Shown here piece after piece: positions 27,128 to 35,421 of a stretch of DNA of 64,000 nucleotides. Location of the stretch: positions 541,910 to 605,909 of the forward strand of contig NZ_FOIT01000001.1 in assembly GCF_900110815.1 (NCBI RefSeq), read 5' to 3'. The first letter of the stretch is position 1; every line of letters begins with the position of its first letter. Source of the DNA: Aliicoccus persicus (lineage in GTDB: Bacteria; Bacillota; Bacilli; Staphylococcales; Salinicoccaceae). The position numbers and the translations under genes are program-made. The notes under the pieces were generated by a model that saw nothing but the letters and a program-made list of their open reading frames with translations, was not told where the DNA came from and ran no database searches.

Positions 27128-27586
27128 GTGCTACTTCAGCTCCTGATTTAAGCACGAAGTAGCAGGTTAACCATAAACCTGCTACTTTACAACGATTTTT
27201 CACCCTGAAGTAGCAGGACAACCAAAAATCTGCTACTTCACGACTATTTTTGAGCTCGAAGTAGCAGGACAATCTAATCCGTGCTTACTCAACACAATTT
27301 TTGGACTCGAGTAAGCATGAAATCCGAAACCGTGCTTACTCAACATGATTTTTGAGCTCGAGTAAGCATGAAATCCGAAACCGTGCTTACTCAGCATGAT
27401 TTTTGAGCTCGAGTAAGCACGAGATCCGGAACTGTGCTCACTCCAGCCAATTGTTGAGACTGAGTTACCACGAAACCAAAATCCATGGTAACTCATCCCG
27501 ATTTTCGCACTCGAGTTACCACGAAACAAGAAACCGCACCAACTCAACACGATTTACGGGTTTGAGTTAGCACGGCACAACAATCT
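27128..27586. repeat. array A: nine 51-bp tandem hairpin units
   Basis: Nine units start exactly 51 bases apart at 27128, 27179, 27230, 27281, 27332, 27383, 27434, 27485 and 27536. Each has an 8-11 bp left arm, a 16-base or so loop (often GATTTTTGAGCTC-like) and a complementary right arm, then a 13-base linker. Stem sequences differ: GCTACTTC/GAAGTAGC in units 1-3, GCTTACTC/GAGTAAGC in 4-6 and GGTAACTC/GAGTTACC in 8, while 7 and 9 are hybrids. The array begins nine bases after the stop of the gene at 27595 and ends in AGCACGGCAC, like array B. Confidence 0.9.
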
Positions 27587-27594
27587 CTATTAAA

Positions 27595-27966
27595 TTAGTC
27601 TTCCTGCACTTCAAAATCCTCAGCAGTACTCTGTGTCGGGTAACTCTCAGCAATGGTCTTCACCCAGACAATGATCTCCGTACCGACTTCAATTTCTTCT
27701 ATATCCTCTGTTATCGTCACACGATGGGCACCTGTTGCTTCTTCTAGCAACGCTTCGTCATCGAGTTCAAACACTTCATCCACTGAAAGTCCTTCAACCA
27801 ATAAGACATTTTCTTCAGTCACTTCAGCCACTACACCTTCTAGTGTCGTCTGTAAGTCTTCTTCATCTCTCGGAGAAAATCCCAAAAACAAATAAAAGAC
27901 GAGGAACAGTCCAAATGGGACACATGCAAGTATTAATAAGAAGACAATCGGGTTCTTTCTTTTCAT
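27595..27966 (-). CDS. membrane-anchored uncharacterised protein
   Basis: 123 residues from the second of two adjacent ATGs, which has the better spacing to AGGTGA. One N-terminal membrane helix (about residues 8-29) is followed by a very acidic extracellular domain (EEDLQTTLEGVVAEVTEE) with alternating strands that could be a small OB-like fold. No known family recognised with certainty; DUF3221-like proteins look similar. It follows the Sco-type gene by about 60 bases, so it may belong to the same transcript. Confidence 0.65.
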   Translation of the reverse strand: MKRKNPIVFLLILACVPFGLFLVFYLFLGFSPRDEEDLQTTLEGVVAEVTEENVLLVEGLSVDEVFELDDEALLEEATGAHRVTITEDIEEIEVGTEIIVWVKTIAESYPTQSTAEDFEVQED

Positions 27967-28028
27967 CATGTCACCTGCTTTTTAGTTTAAATACTAACTT
28001 AGTGCAAACGAATGATGCAAAATATCAA

Positions 28029-28634
28029 TTAATTCACATTCGCTAACTTCGTAACATCCGCTACGATTTCTTTCAGTGGGAAACGGCTATCTCCAACATC
28101 CACACCAGCATATTGTTTCATGATTTTACCATCTTTATTGAGTAGATAAAATGCTGTTCCATGCGTATATTGGTCACTACCTTCTGGCGGTGGGATAACT
28201 AATGTCTTAAAGTTCACTTCTGCAAATTCACGAATAAACTTATCATCGTAGCCAGTGACAAAATGCCACTCTGTATCTTCTGGAATTTCATAGTATTGAA
28301 TATATTCTTCTAGTGTTTCACTATCGTCACGTTCAGGATCCACAGTAAAACTAATAAAACCGTAGTCTTCCACGCCTGCATCATCTAGTTCTTGTGCAAT
28401 TTCTGACATGTTTAATGTCATCGGTGGACAAACTGTTGTACAGTTCGTAAAGATAAAGTCTGCAATCCATACTTTCCCTTCTAAATCCTCTTGTGTAACG
28501 GTCTCTTCGTTTTGGTTCACCACTTCAAAATCAGTGATTACATTTCCAAATGATGCTTGTGTCTCAACAGGCTCACTATTGCATGCAGCCAATACGAGTA
28601 GCATTGGAATCAATGCTAACATGCGCTTTTTCAT
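28029..28634 (-). CDS. SCO1/SenC-family lipoprotein
   Basis: Copper chaperone/thiol-redox protein for cytochrome oxidase assembly. 201 residues with a lipoprotein signal (MKKRMLALIPMLLVLAAC, lipobox Cys18). The thioredoxin-like fold has the metal-binding CxxxC (NCTTVCPPMT) and the downstream histidine in QYTHGTAFYLL. It acts on the outer face of the membrane. ccdA, which supplies reducing power outside the membrane, is about 9 kb away. Confidence 0.92.
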   Translation of the reverse strand: MKKRMLALIPMLLVLAACNSEPVETQASFGNVITDFEVVNQNEETVTQEDLEGKVWIADFIFTNCTTVCPPMTLNMSEIAQELDDAGVEDYGFISFTVDPERDDSETLEEYIQYYEIPEDTEWHFVTGYDDKFIREFAEVNFKTLVIPPPEGSDQYTHGTAFYLLNKDGKIMKQYAGVDVGDSRFPLKEIVADVTKLANVN

Positions 28635-28722
28635 CGCACATCCCCCTATTTTTGTTTATATATATAAAGCGTACTATAAATTAAGAAGTGATAATTAACA
28701 AATTATGAACTAATTGTGAAGT

Positions 28723-31695
28723 CTAGACATGCAGTTTCGTCGTACTGTTATCATTGTTTGGTATCACTTCTATTTTATGTTCGAGTCGATGTTTTAACTC
28801 TTCAACATGCGATATGATACCTACCATTTTTCCTGACATTTCAAGTCCAAGCAATGATTCAATTGCATGATTTAATGCCTCTTGGTCTAGTGTACCAAAT
28901 CCTTCATCAATCAGCATTGTATCGAGTTGAATACCACCGGATGATTGTATAATGATTTCATTGATTGCGAGCGCTAAAGCAAGGGATGCTTGGAACGTTT
29001 CTCCACCTGATAAGGTATCCACATGTCTTGATCTGCCACTGAAACTATCATTGACGCGAATTTCTAAACCAGCTGCAGATCCTTTTCTATTCGCTTCGTT
29101 CGTACGTATCAGTGAATAGCGACCGTTCGTCATGTCACCAAGTCTAATATTTGCATGCGTTAAAACGCGATCTAAATGATAAGTTAAAACAAATCGATGT
29201 AGTGAAATACCATGTCCACCTTTTCCTGCAATAATTTCATAAACTTTATTTAATCGTTCAAATGTTTTGATATCTTCATTGATCGTCGTTCCAAGTGTGT
29301 CGATTTCTTCAAGTAAACGGTTGTTTTCATGCAGATCATTTTTTAACAATGTCGCATGTTTAACAAGTGTTTGATGTGATACTTCTAATTCCTTAAGTAA
29401 ATCACGTTCATCATCTTGGATTACTTTTCTTTCCGTCGTTTTAGCATCAATATGTGATGCTATTTTTATCTTTATTTCATTCAACTTATTATTGTAATTT
29501 TCGACTGTTGTTTCATCTTCGCTTATATCGCTCTCAAGAATATCTCTCAGTACATCAATATTTTCAATCTCTTGTTCACGAAGAAATGCTTCTAAATCTC
29601 CTTCTAACCGACGCGTTGCTTCCTCTTCTTTAACAATTTGCTCTTGTAAGTACTTAAGTCGATCTGAAGATACAGCAATATTCTGGTTTACCGTTTGGAG
29701 ATTTTTACCAAGTGTTTCTCTTTTCGCATAGTGTTTATCAACCTGATTTACAAATGATTTGTGCTGCTCGACGAACTCAGCATACGACTCCATTTTCGTT
29801 TCTTTTAAAAATTCTGACCTTGTGGATTCTAGTTTATCTCGTTCATTTTTCTTATCATTATAATCTGATTTCTTTAATGAGAGTGAATTAGATAATTCAG
29901 TTATGGATTCAATATTTTTATAATATGCTCTCTCTTTTTCCTTTAGTTCTTTTTTCGAATTCGATAAAGACACTTGTCTTTCCTCAAATTCTTTTAACTG
30001 AGCTTGAAGTTCTTCCAGAGAAAGTTCTGCATCTGATTTAAGTTCTTTTTGCAGCAGTTGTTTTTCTATTTCAATTGATTTTCGTTGATCTTTTAAAACC
30101 TCTAAATTACGCTGAATCGTGTTTAACTGTTCATTTGTAGCCGCATCATAGAACGCGTATTCTGGTAACTTCTCAATGACTCTTGAACAGATTGGACAAT
30201 TGTCCCCTTCTTCTAAATGCTTGGTTAAATGCTCAATTGCTGAACGATCTTCAGCTGAGTATTTGCCATTCATCGAATTAAGTAACTCTATTCGTTCGTT
30301 TTCTGTGTCAGTAATCTGAGCATCTATCTCTTTAATTTTTGTATCTAGATGCTCATGTTTAATTTGCTTATTCGTTTCTACTATTTCGTTATTCACAGCT
30401 TCAAGTTTATTAGCTAGTATTTCTTCTTCATCGTCACCGAATGTCAGTTGCTTCTTTTTCTCTTCAAGATGACTTTGTTCGGTCGTGAGCTTCGCGATTT
30501 CTTCCTCTAATTTATTACAAAGCATGACATGCTCTTCTAATTTCTTATCAATATCCTGATAAACGTCCATCTCTACAAATCGTTCAGTTGTGCGTATGTA
30601 TCGTTCTTTTTCCTCGACAGAAGCAGCGTTTTTCTTCAATGTCTCGAGTTCTCTTTCTACATCATTCTTTTTCGTTTGTAATCCATCAATAGCTTCAGTC
30701 AGCTGTGCAATTTTTTCTCTACTATTTTCCATTGATTTTAGATTGCCATCGTATGAACGCAGTGGATGTTTCATTATCAACGCATTTTTATGTTGTTCAA
30801 TTTTAGTTTTTAATGTCTCAATAACAATTTTCTGTTCATCCAACCTACTTTTTTCAGCAATCAATTGTTCATACTGAGCGACTGCTACATTATGTGTTTC
30901 ACGACTCTTTATATCTGTTTGTAGCTGTTCTTTCTTTTCTTTAACAGCACCAGCTTCACGCTCTGTTTCCTTAATCTTTTCCTCAATCAACGCATTCACT
31001 TTATCAATGAACTCTAGCTGTTGTTCAAATCCTTGTATTTGGTCCAATGATTCTGGTAACGCATCACTTTCAAGTCGCTCATATTTTACTTGTGAGAATA
31101 TGTGATCGAGCTTTAAATATAGTTTTTCAATCCTCGCTCTTTCTTCTTTCACATCACGTTCTAACGATTTCTCAAAATAGATAAATCGCTCTGCACTAAA
31201 GATTGTCGATAAGATTTTTGATTTTTCATCTGAACTCGACACGAGAAATTCTTTAAATGCACCTTGAGGCAGTAACAGTATTTGCTTAAACTGATGTTCA
31301 TTCAAATGAACCACTTCTAAAATAGCTTCACTCACTGCCTTCATACCACTCGCGATTGTTTTTCCATCCTTAAACATTAACAACGCTTTAGGTGGTACAT
31401 CTGACTTCTCTTCTCTATAAATCGTCATTGTTCGCTCAACGATGTACACCTTATTCCCCATTTCAAACTCTAACCTAACAACACTTTTTTCATCCTCAGC
31501 GGCAAACTGGCTACGCAGCGTTTTGACGCGTGAATCACTCCCGTAAAGGGCATAAAGAATACCATTAAATATCATCGACTTACCTGATCCCGTTGGACCT
31601 GTAAGTAAAAACATCTTTCCGTGGAGGTCAGAGAAGTCGATCGTTTCAGATCTAAATGGTCCAAAGTTTTGCAATTCTAATTTAATCGGTCTCAT
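28723..31695 (-). CDS. sbcC: nuclease SbcCD, ATPase subunit SbcC
   Basis: Rad50-like subunit that, with SbcD, cuts DNA hairpins and protein-blocked ends. 990 residues from the ATG at 31695 (AAGGAGGG site). It overlaps the end of sbcD by 14 bases. Walker A is GPTGSGKS (33-40), then long coiled coils around a zinc hook CPIC (NCPICSRVIEKLPE), signature LSGGETFQASLALAL, and Walker B MLIDEGFGTLD. Of interest beside the two hairpin arrays nearby, since SbcCD attacks long palindromes. Confidence 0.96.
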   Translation of the reverse strand: MRPIKLELQNFGPFRSETIDFSDLHGKMFLLTGPTGSGKSMIFNGILYALYGSDSRVKTLRSQFAAEDEKSVVRLEFEMGNKVYIVERTMTIYREEKSDVPPKALLMFKDGKTIASGMKAVSEAILEVVHLNEHQFKQILLLPQGAFKEFLVSSSDEKSKILSTIFSAERFIYFEKSLERDVKEERARIEKLYLKLDHIFSQVKYERLESDALPESLDQIQGFEQQLEFIDKVNALIEEKIKETEREAGAVKEKKEQLQTDIKSRETHNVAVAQYEQLIAEKSRLDEQKIVIETLKTKIEQHKNALIMKHPLRSYDGNLKSMENSREKIAQLTEAIDGLQTKKNDVERELETLKKNAASVEEKERYIRTTERFVEMDVYQDIDKKLEEHVMLCNKLEEEIAKLTTEQSHLEEKKKQLTFGDDEEEILANKLEAVNNEIVETNKQIKHEHLDTKIKEIDAQITDTENERIELLNSMNGKYSAEDRSAIEHLTKHLEEGDNCPICSRVIEKLPEYAFYDAATNEQLNTIQRNLEVLKDQRKSIEIEKQLLQKELKSDAELSLEELQAQLKEFEERQVSLSNSKKELKEKERAYYKNIESITELSNSLSLKKSDYNDKKNERDKLESTRSEFLKETKMESYAEFVEQHKSFVNQVDKHYAKRETLGKNLQTVNQNIAVSSDRLKYLQEQIVKEEEATRRLEGDLEAFLREQEIENIDVLRDILESDISEDETTVENYNNKLNEIKIKIASHIDAKTTERKVIQDDERDLLKELEVSHQTLVKHATLLKNDLHENNRLLEEIDTLGTTINEDIKTFERLNKVYEIIAGKGGHGISLHRFVLTYHLDRVLTHANIRLGDMTNGRYSLIRTNEANRKGSAAGLEIRVNDSFSGRSRHVDTLSGGETFQASLALALAINEIIIQSSGGIQLDTMLIDEGFGTLDQEALNHAIESLLGLEMSGKMVGIISHVEELKHRLEHKIEVIPNNDNSTTKLHV

Positions 31696-32812
31696 TCTGA
31701 CCCTCCTTAAAGTATGTGTTGAATACTTTCTTTGCCTCTTCTTGCAGCGCGTCATCTAAGTAGTTCTCCATGAACTGCTCAAATACATTGTGATCACTTG
31801 ATAACGTGCCTAGCGTTTTATGTTCAACGTCTGACACATTCATGCTTTTACGCTTTAACTCGAGCGCATTCGGATACACATTTTGAATTCTCGACATCGG
31901 CTCAGGCACACCTTCTAATCCTTCAAGTACAAACTGATAAAAAGCATCTCGCTCCGTTTCGATGTTTAGTAATTCTTCGACACGTCCGTTGATGACATCT
32001 TCAAAAGTGCCTTCAAACACATGTAAATCACGAAGTAAATTAAATGGTATAAATGTCGATTTATCTTGCTCTAAATCGAGCACTCTAAAACCTTTAGGTT
32101 GTTGATGTTCTGAAAAAGAATACTTCACTAGTGAACCTGAATAAGATATTTTCGGATGATCTATAGCAAAGGGATGGTGTAAATGCCCAAGTAAAGTATG
32201 ATCAAATGAATCAAATACAGATTGTGACACTTCACTATTTAACCCTCTAAACAGCGTGCGTTCTGAATCACTTTCACTACCTCCGCGTACAAATAGATGA
32301 CCCACAAAGATATTCTTCTTCGTTCGATCTAAATTCTCTTCAATTCGTTCAACGATTTTCTTGTACACATCATGATGGGACTCAATACTTTCATCTTCGA
32401 AATAGTATCTTGACTCTAACACATCAAAATATGGCACAAGATAAAAATCGACCTCACCCATAGAAATCGGCGTAAACGCTGAATCAAAAGTGGTATGTAT
32501 GTAGACATCCATCGCTCTAAACCAATCACTGGCATAAGAAAGCCGCGATTGTGAATCATGGTTTCCTGAAATAATGAATATCGGTTTCTTCAACTCAATA
32601 TTAATCGTACGTAATGTTTCGTTAACCAACTGCATCGCTTCTTTTGAAGGTTGGGTCGTATCATATAAATCACCAGCGATCACAACGACATCAATTGAGT
32701 TATTTCTTATGTAGTCTACGATTTGATCAAGTACATGTACTTGATCCTCATATAAATCTTTTCTTAGCAACCGCTTACCGATATGCCAATCCCCTGTGTG
32801 CAGTATTTTCAT
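31682..32812 (-). CDS. sbcD: nuclease SbcCD, nuclease subunit SbcD
   Basis: Mre11-like manganese-dependent nuclease. 376 residues. Phosphoesterase motifs in order: GDWHIG (Asp7, His9), AGDLYD, GNHDS and GHLHHP. The C-terminal part binds SbcC. First gene of the sbcDC operon. Confidence 0.96.
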   Translation of the reverse strand: MKILHTGDWHIGKRLLRKDLYEDQVHVLDQIVDYIRNNSIDVVVIAGDLYDTTQPSKEAMQLVNETLRTINIELKKPIFIISGNHDSQSRLSYASDWFRAMDVYIHTTFDSAFTPISMGEVDFYLVPYFDVLESRYYFEDESIESHHDVYKKIVERIEENLDRTKKNIFVGHLFVRGGSESDSERTLFRGLNSEVSQSVFDSFDHTLLGHLHHPFAIDHPKISYSGSLVKYSFSEHQQPKGFRVLDLEQDKSTFIPFNLLRDLHVFEGTFEDVINGRVEELLNIETERDAFYQFVLEGLEGVPEPMSRIQNVYPNALELKRKSMNVSDVEHKTLGTLSSDHNVFEQFMENYLDDALQEEAKKVFNTYFKEGQNETD

Positions 32813-32893
32813 ATGTATTACCTGCCTTTTAAATAACTATTAAATCCATTATAAAGAATTCCTGACTTCTTAACATGATGAATTATATAAGTT

Positions 32894-32926
32894 AAAAACA
32901 CACCGCTCTAAAATCAGAACGGTGTG
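32894..32926 (-). terminator. terminator after the YvrJ-type gene
   Basis: CACACCG/CGGTGTG stem with a 14-base loop, then T5 on the minus strand, eight bases after the stop at 32934. Confidence 0.7.
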
Positions 32927-32933
32927 CAGTGTA

Positions 32934-33080
32934 TTAATCATCAGTTGTATGAAATTTTATATCCTTAATCGAGTGAATTAAATCATCGAGCTTTCTTTCC
33001 ATGCGGTGAAGTAAAAAGAAAGTGATTGCCATCGGAAAACCAATATCACCAACAAGGTGAATCCATTCCATATCCATCAT
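32934..33080 (-). CDS. YvrJ-family small membrane protein
   Basis: 48 residues (MMDMEWIHLVGDIGFPMAI...). The pattern GFPMAITFFLLHRMERKL, a short hydrophobic helix then a charged helix, is the YvrJ signature. The ATG at 33080 overlaps the stop of the DUF2922 gene as TAATG, so translation is coupled. The DUF1659-DUF2922-YvrJ trio is conserved in Firmicutes; its function is unknown. Confidence 0.85.
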   Translation of the reverse strand: MMDMEWIHLVGDIGFPMAITFFLLHRMERKLDDLIHSIKDIKFHTTDD

Positions 33081-33292
33081 TAAATCAATGGTGTTACGTT
33101 TGTCTCAACGATTTCCGCTGAGTAAACACTTACAGGCTTACCTTGTGATGGCGCAAGCACACCTGACTCAATAATTTTATCAAGTTCACCTTGAACAATT
33201 TCATTTGTTAGATCTTGTTTCGGGTTGTTAAACGTCATTGTAAAACGCTTACCTTCATCCGTATCAAAACGGACAACTAATTTCGAGTTCAT
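33080..33292 (-). CDS. DUF2922-family protein
   Basis: 70 residues from the ATG at 33292, eight bases after GGAGG; an upstream ATG overlaps the ribosome site. The sequence NSKLVVRFDTDEGKRFTMTF and the ending VYSAEIVETNVTPL are typical of DUF2922. Soluble and beta-rich. Middle gene of the trio. Confidence 0.88.
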   Translation of the reverse strand: MNSKLVVRFDTDEGKRFTMTFNNPKQDLTNEIVQGELDKIIESGVLAPSQGKPVSVYSAEIVETNVTPLI

Positions 33293-33330
33293 AATCATTT
33301 CCTCCTTTATTTTTTAATTTTTATTTTAAT

Positions 33331-33534
33331 TTATCGTGCTAATAACGATGTTTCCTGCTTTTCTACTAAATGATAAAGATCATTCGTCAATGCCTCGTAC
33401 ACATTTGCTAAATCTGTAATCGCCTGATCATCTGCTGAAACATCAACATTTGCAATACTACGCATACGTTGTCTTTCCTGCCCTTCCTCGTTCAACTCGT
33501 AAAAATAAAACCTTGCACTTGTTTTGAATAACAT
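33331..33534 (-). CDS. DUF1659-family protein
   Basis: 67 residues from the ATG at 33534, chosen because of the GAGGAGGTGG site just before it. The motif DLANVYEALTNDLYHLVEKQETSLL fits DUF1659. First gene of the trio, divergent from the DUF2621 gene. Confidence 0.85.
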   Translation of the reverse strand: MLFKTSARFYFYELNEEGQERQRMRSIANVDVSADDQAITDLANVYEALTNDLYHLVEKQETSLLAR

Positions 33535-33632
33535 ATCTCCACCTCCTCTCCACACTTCTAATACCGAAGTACGCTGATAAAATAGACAGTCAAAGTTTAA
33601 TTTTTTATAATGAATGTAATGAGGTGAGCAAG

Positions 33633-34124
33633 ATGGAAGATTTTACATTAATATTAATTGGATTGTGGACATTTATAATGGCCGGGCTTGTTTTTATTGG
33701 CGGTTACTTCATGTTTAGAAAGTTCTTAAAGTCCATTCCAAAAGCTGATGGGATGAGTGAACTCGATTGGCAAAAATTTTATATAGATGAAGCATTGCCT
33801 TTGTGGAATGATGATGCGAAAGCCATGTTAAATGAACTGGTGTCGCCTGTTCCGGAACTATTTAGAGATGTGGCGAAGGAAAAGATTGCTGGACGAATTT
33901 CTAAAATCGCGCTTGATGAGCAGGTGGAGACGATCGAGCTCGAACAAATTATAAAGGGATATATCGTAGCGACGCCGAAGCAAGATCATAAGTTTTTGAA
34001 GAAAAAATTAACAGAACTTGAGATCGACTATACTGAGCACGAACCGTTGTTCAACATATCTACTGGTTACAAAGAGGAAAGCAGTATTTTTGAACAATCG
34101 GAGCAAGTGAAGCGAAACACGTAA
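33633..34124 (+). CDS. DUF2621-family membrane protein
   Basis: 163 residues from the ATG at 33633, six bases after GAGGTG. The in-frame GTG further up lies in that site. One N-terminal helix (about 5-30) is followed by a cytoplasmic domain with LPLWNDDAKAMLNELVSPVPELFRDVAKEKIAGRI-like helices (YneK/DUF2621). Function unknown. It ends at a strong terminator. Confidence 0.8.
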   Translation: MEDFTLILIGLWTFIMAGLVFIGGYFMFRKFLKSIPKADGMSELDWQKFYIDEALPLWNDDAKAMLNELVSPVPELFRDVAKEKIAGRISKIALDEQVETIELEQIIKGYIVATPKQDHKFLKKKLTELEIDYTEHEPLFNISTGYKEESSIFEQSEQVKRNT

Positions 34125-34128
34125 GATA

Positions 34129-34161
34129 AAAAAGAGATATGAACATGTTCATATCTCTTTT
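34129..34161. terminator. bidirectional terminator
   Basis: A 16-bp near-perfect palindrome centred on GAACATGTTC with A run before and T run after. It serves the plus-strand DUF2621 gene and the convergent toxin gene. Confidence 0.85.
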
Positions 34162-34195
34162 GATTTAATATTTATTTGGTTTAACTGTTTTAAGT

Positions 34196-34489
34196 CTATT
34201 CACTCAATCTTTTGATTGCTTTTTTATACACATCAGAATTATCCCGCTTGCCAATTGCAATGATTTCAATAATTTCTATTCCGCCATCAATCTGGCGAAA
34301 AACAATACGCAACCCGGTAGTTCTCATTTTTATCTTTCGACAATGACTTAAGCTACCTCTCAGTGGCTCACCAGCTTGCATCCCTCTCTGTTCTATTCTC
34401 TTTAAACCTTTCAGAACAGGAACTTTCATACTACCATCGAGTTTTCGAAAATCATCAGATGAGTAATTTGTAAATCGTACTTGATACAT
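34196..34489 (-). CDS. RelE/ParE-type toxin
   Basis: 97 residues from the ATG at 34489, which overlaps the antitoxin stop as TAATG. RelE/ParE-fold features: the N-terminal strand MYQVRFTNYSSDDFRKL, helical LKGLKRIEQRG, the basic core CRKIKMRTTGLRIVFRQ, and the ending IGKRDNSDVYKKAIKRL. Most likely a ribosome-dependent mRNA interferase or a gyrase poison; the sequence does not say which. Tightly coupled to its antitoxin. Confidence 0.85.
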   Translation of the reverse strand: MYQVRFTNYSSDDFRKLDGSMKVPVLKGLKRIEQRGMQAGEPLRGSLSHCRKIKMRTTGLRIVFRQIDGGIEIIEIIAIGKRDNSDVYKKAIKRLSE

Positions 34490-34800
34490 TACTCCCATCC
34501 ATCATCTTCATCATATTTTATGTCGTCTAGACTGACACCAGTAACTTCCTTTACGGAATATGTCTTAGTATTTTTATATTCTAATCGAGATTTGATAATC
34601 ATCTCATCTATACGTTCATATAATTTATCAATTTCAGCATTTAGACCTTCATATTGCTCTTGAGTCAACATGACACCAGCTACTTCATTGCGATTCAAAA
34701 TATATACTGCGTTATCTGATGCTGCTGCTTCTTTAAATGCACTCATCGGTGATCGCTTTACTTCTGAAATACTTTTATATGGTACTTTAAGAACTTCCAT
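34489..34800 (-). CDS. Phd/YefM-type antitoxin
   Basis: 103 residues. The N-terminal Phd/YefM domain (YKSISEVKRSPMSAFKEA...YILNRNEVAGVMLTQEQYEGL) binds the operator. The acidic C-terminal part (SLDDIKYDEDDGWE) should wrap the toxin. It precedes its toxin, as is usual; the pair should autoregulate. Confidence 0.88.
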   Translation of the reverse strand: MEVLKVPYKSISEVKRSPMSAFKEAAASDNAVYILNRNEVAGVMLTQEQYEGLNAEIDKLYERIDEMIIKSRLEYKNTKTYSVKEVTGVSLDDIKYDEDDGWE

Positions 34801-34963
34801 GAGACAACCTCCTTTATATTCATTACGATTATAGCACGGAAAGAGTGCTGTTAAAAGTTTTTTAAAAGACTTTTATTAGTACTCCTATATAATAATCTAC
34901 TAATGATTACAGAGTATTCACTAAGAACACGGGATGTGCTCATCAACCATTTTATTTGTTTGG
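34801..34963. other. antitoxin promoter region
   Basis: No gene. It contains the ribosome site (AAAGGAGG) and presumably the promoter of the toxin-antitoxin pair, then runs into array B. Confidence 0.5.
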
Positions 34964-35371
34964 TCGCTACTTCACAAACATTTCTCATCCTGAAGTAGCG
35001 ATAGTTTATAAAAGTCGCTACTTCACTGGCATATTTTTGCTTGAAGTAGCGAAAATTTTCAAAAGTCGCTACTTCACAGCCTCTTTTCATACTGAAGTAG
35101 CGATGAAAATTTTAATCTGCCAATTCACCACAATTTTTTCAATTGAGTTGGCAGCTTTTATGTAAAGTTGCCAATTCAATACACTTTTTCCATCTGAATT
35201 GGCAGGCTAGACTTTGATCATGCTTACTCACATCATTTTTTTCGCCTGAGTGAGCACGAAAGCTGGATTCATGCTTACTCACGACGATTTTTGAGCTTGA
35301 GTGAGCACGAAAGCTGAATCCATGCTTACTCACGACGATCTTTAAGCTTGAGTGAGCACGGCACATAATAA
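34964..35371. repeat. array B: eight 51-bp tandem hairpin units
   Basis: Units are 51 bases apart with a single 52-base step between units 5 and 6; left arms end at 34974, 35025, 35076, 35127, 35178, 35230, 35281 and 35332. Units 1-3 have perfect 11-bp stems TCGCTACTTCA/TGAAGTAGCGA with unrelated 16-base loops. Units 4-5 have TGCCAATTCA/TGAATTGGCA-type stems. Units 6-8 have TGCTTACTCA/TGAGTGAGCA stems with one G-T pair. The right end is GAGTGAGCACGGCAC, as in array A. It lies just after the terminator of the VOC gene. Confidence 0.9.
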
Positions 35372-35411
35372 AACCTCCTATGTCCACAGATTCTCTCTGT
35401 GAACATAGGAG
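35370..35411 (-). terminator. terminator after the VOC-family gene
   Basis: Stem CTCCTATGT..CACAGA/TCTGTG..ACATAGGAG, then a T-rich stretch on the minus strand. Confidence 0.75.
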
Positions 35412-35421
35412 ATATCTATAA

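Noticed and set aside
27233-27550. Protein made of 17-residue repeats across array A
   Set aside because: The frame is open only because 51 is a multiple of three and the units lack stops in that frame. There is no ribosome site and the composition is unlike the neighbours. A similar open frame over array B (34851-35090) was rejected for the same reason.
27128-35371. CRISPR arrays at the two 51-bp repeat regions
   Set aside because: There are no identical repeats separated by unique spacers; the stems vary, the loops vary, and no cas gene is in the window.
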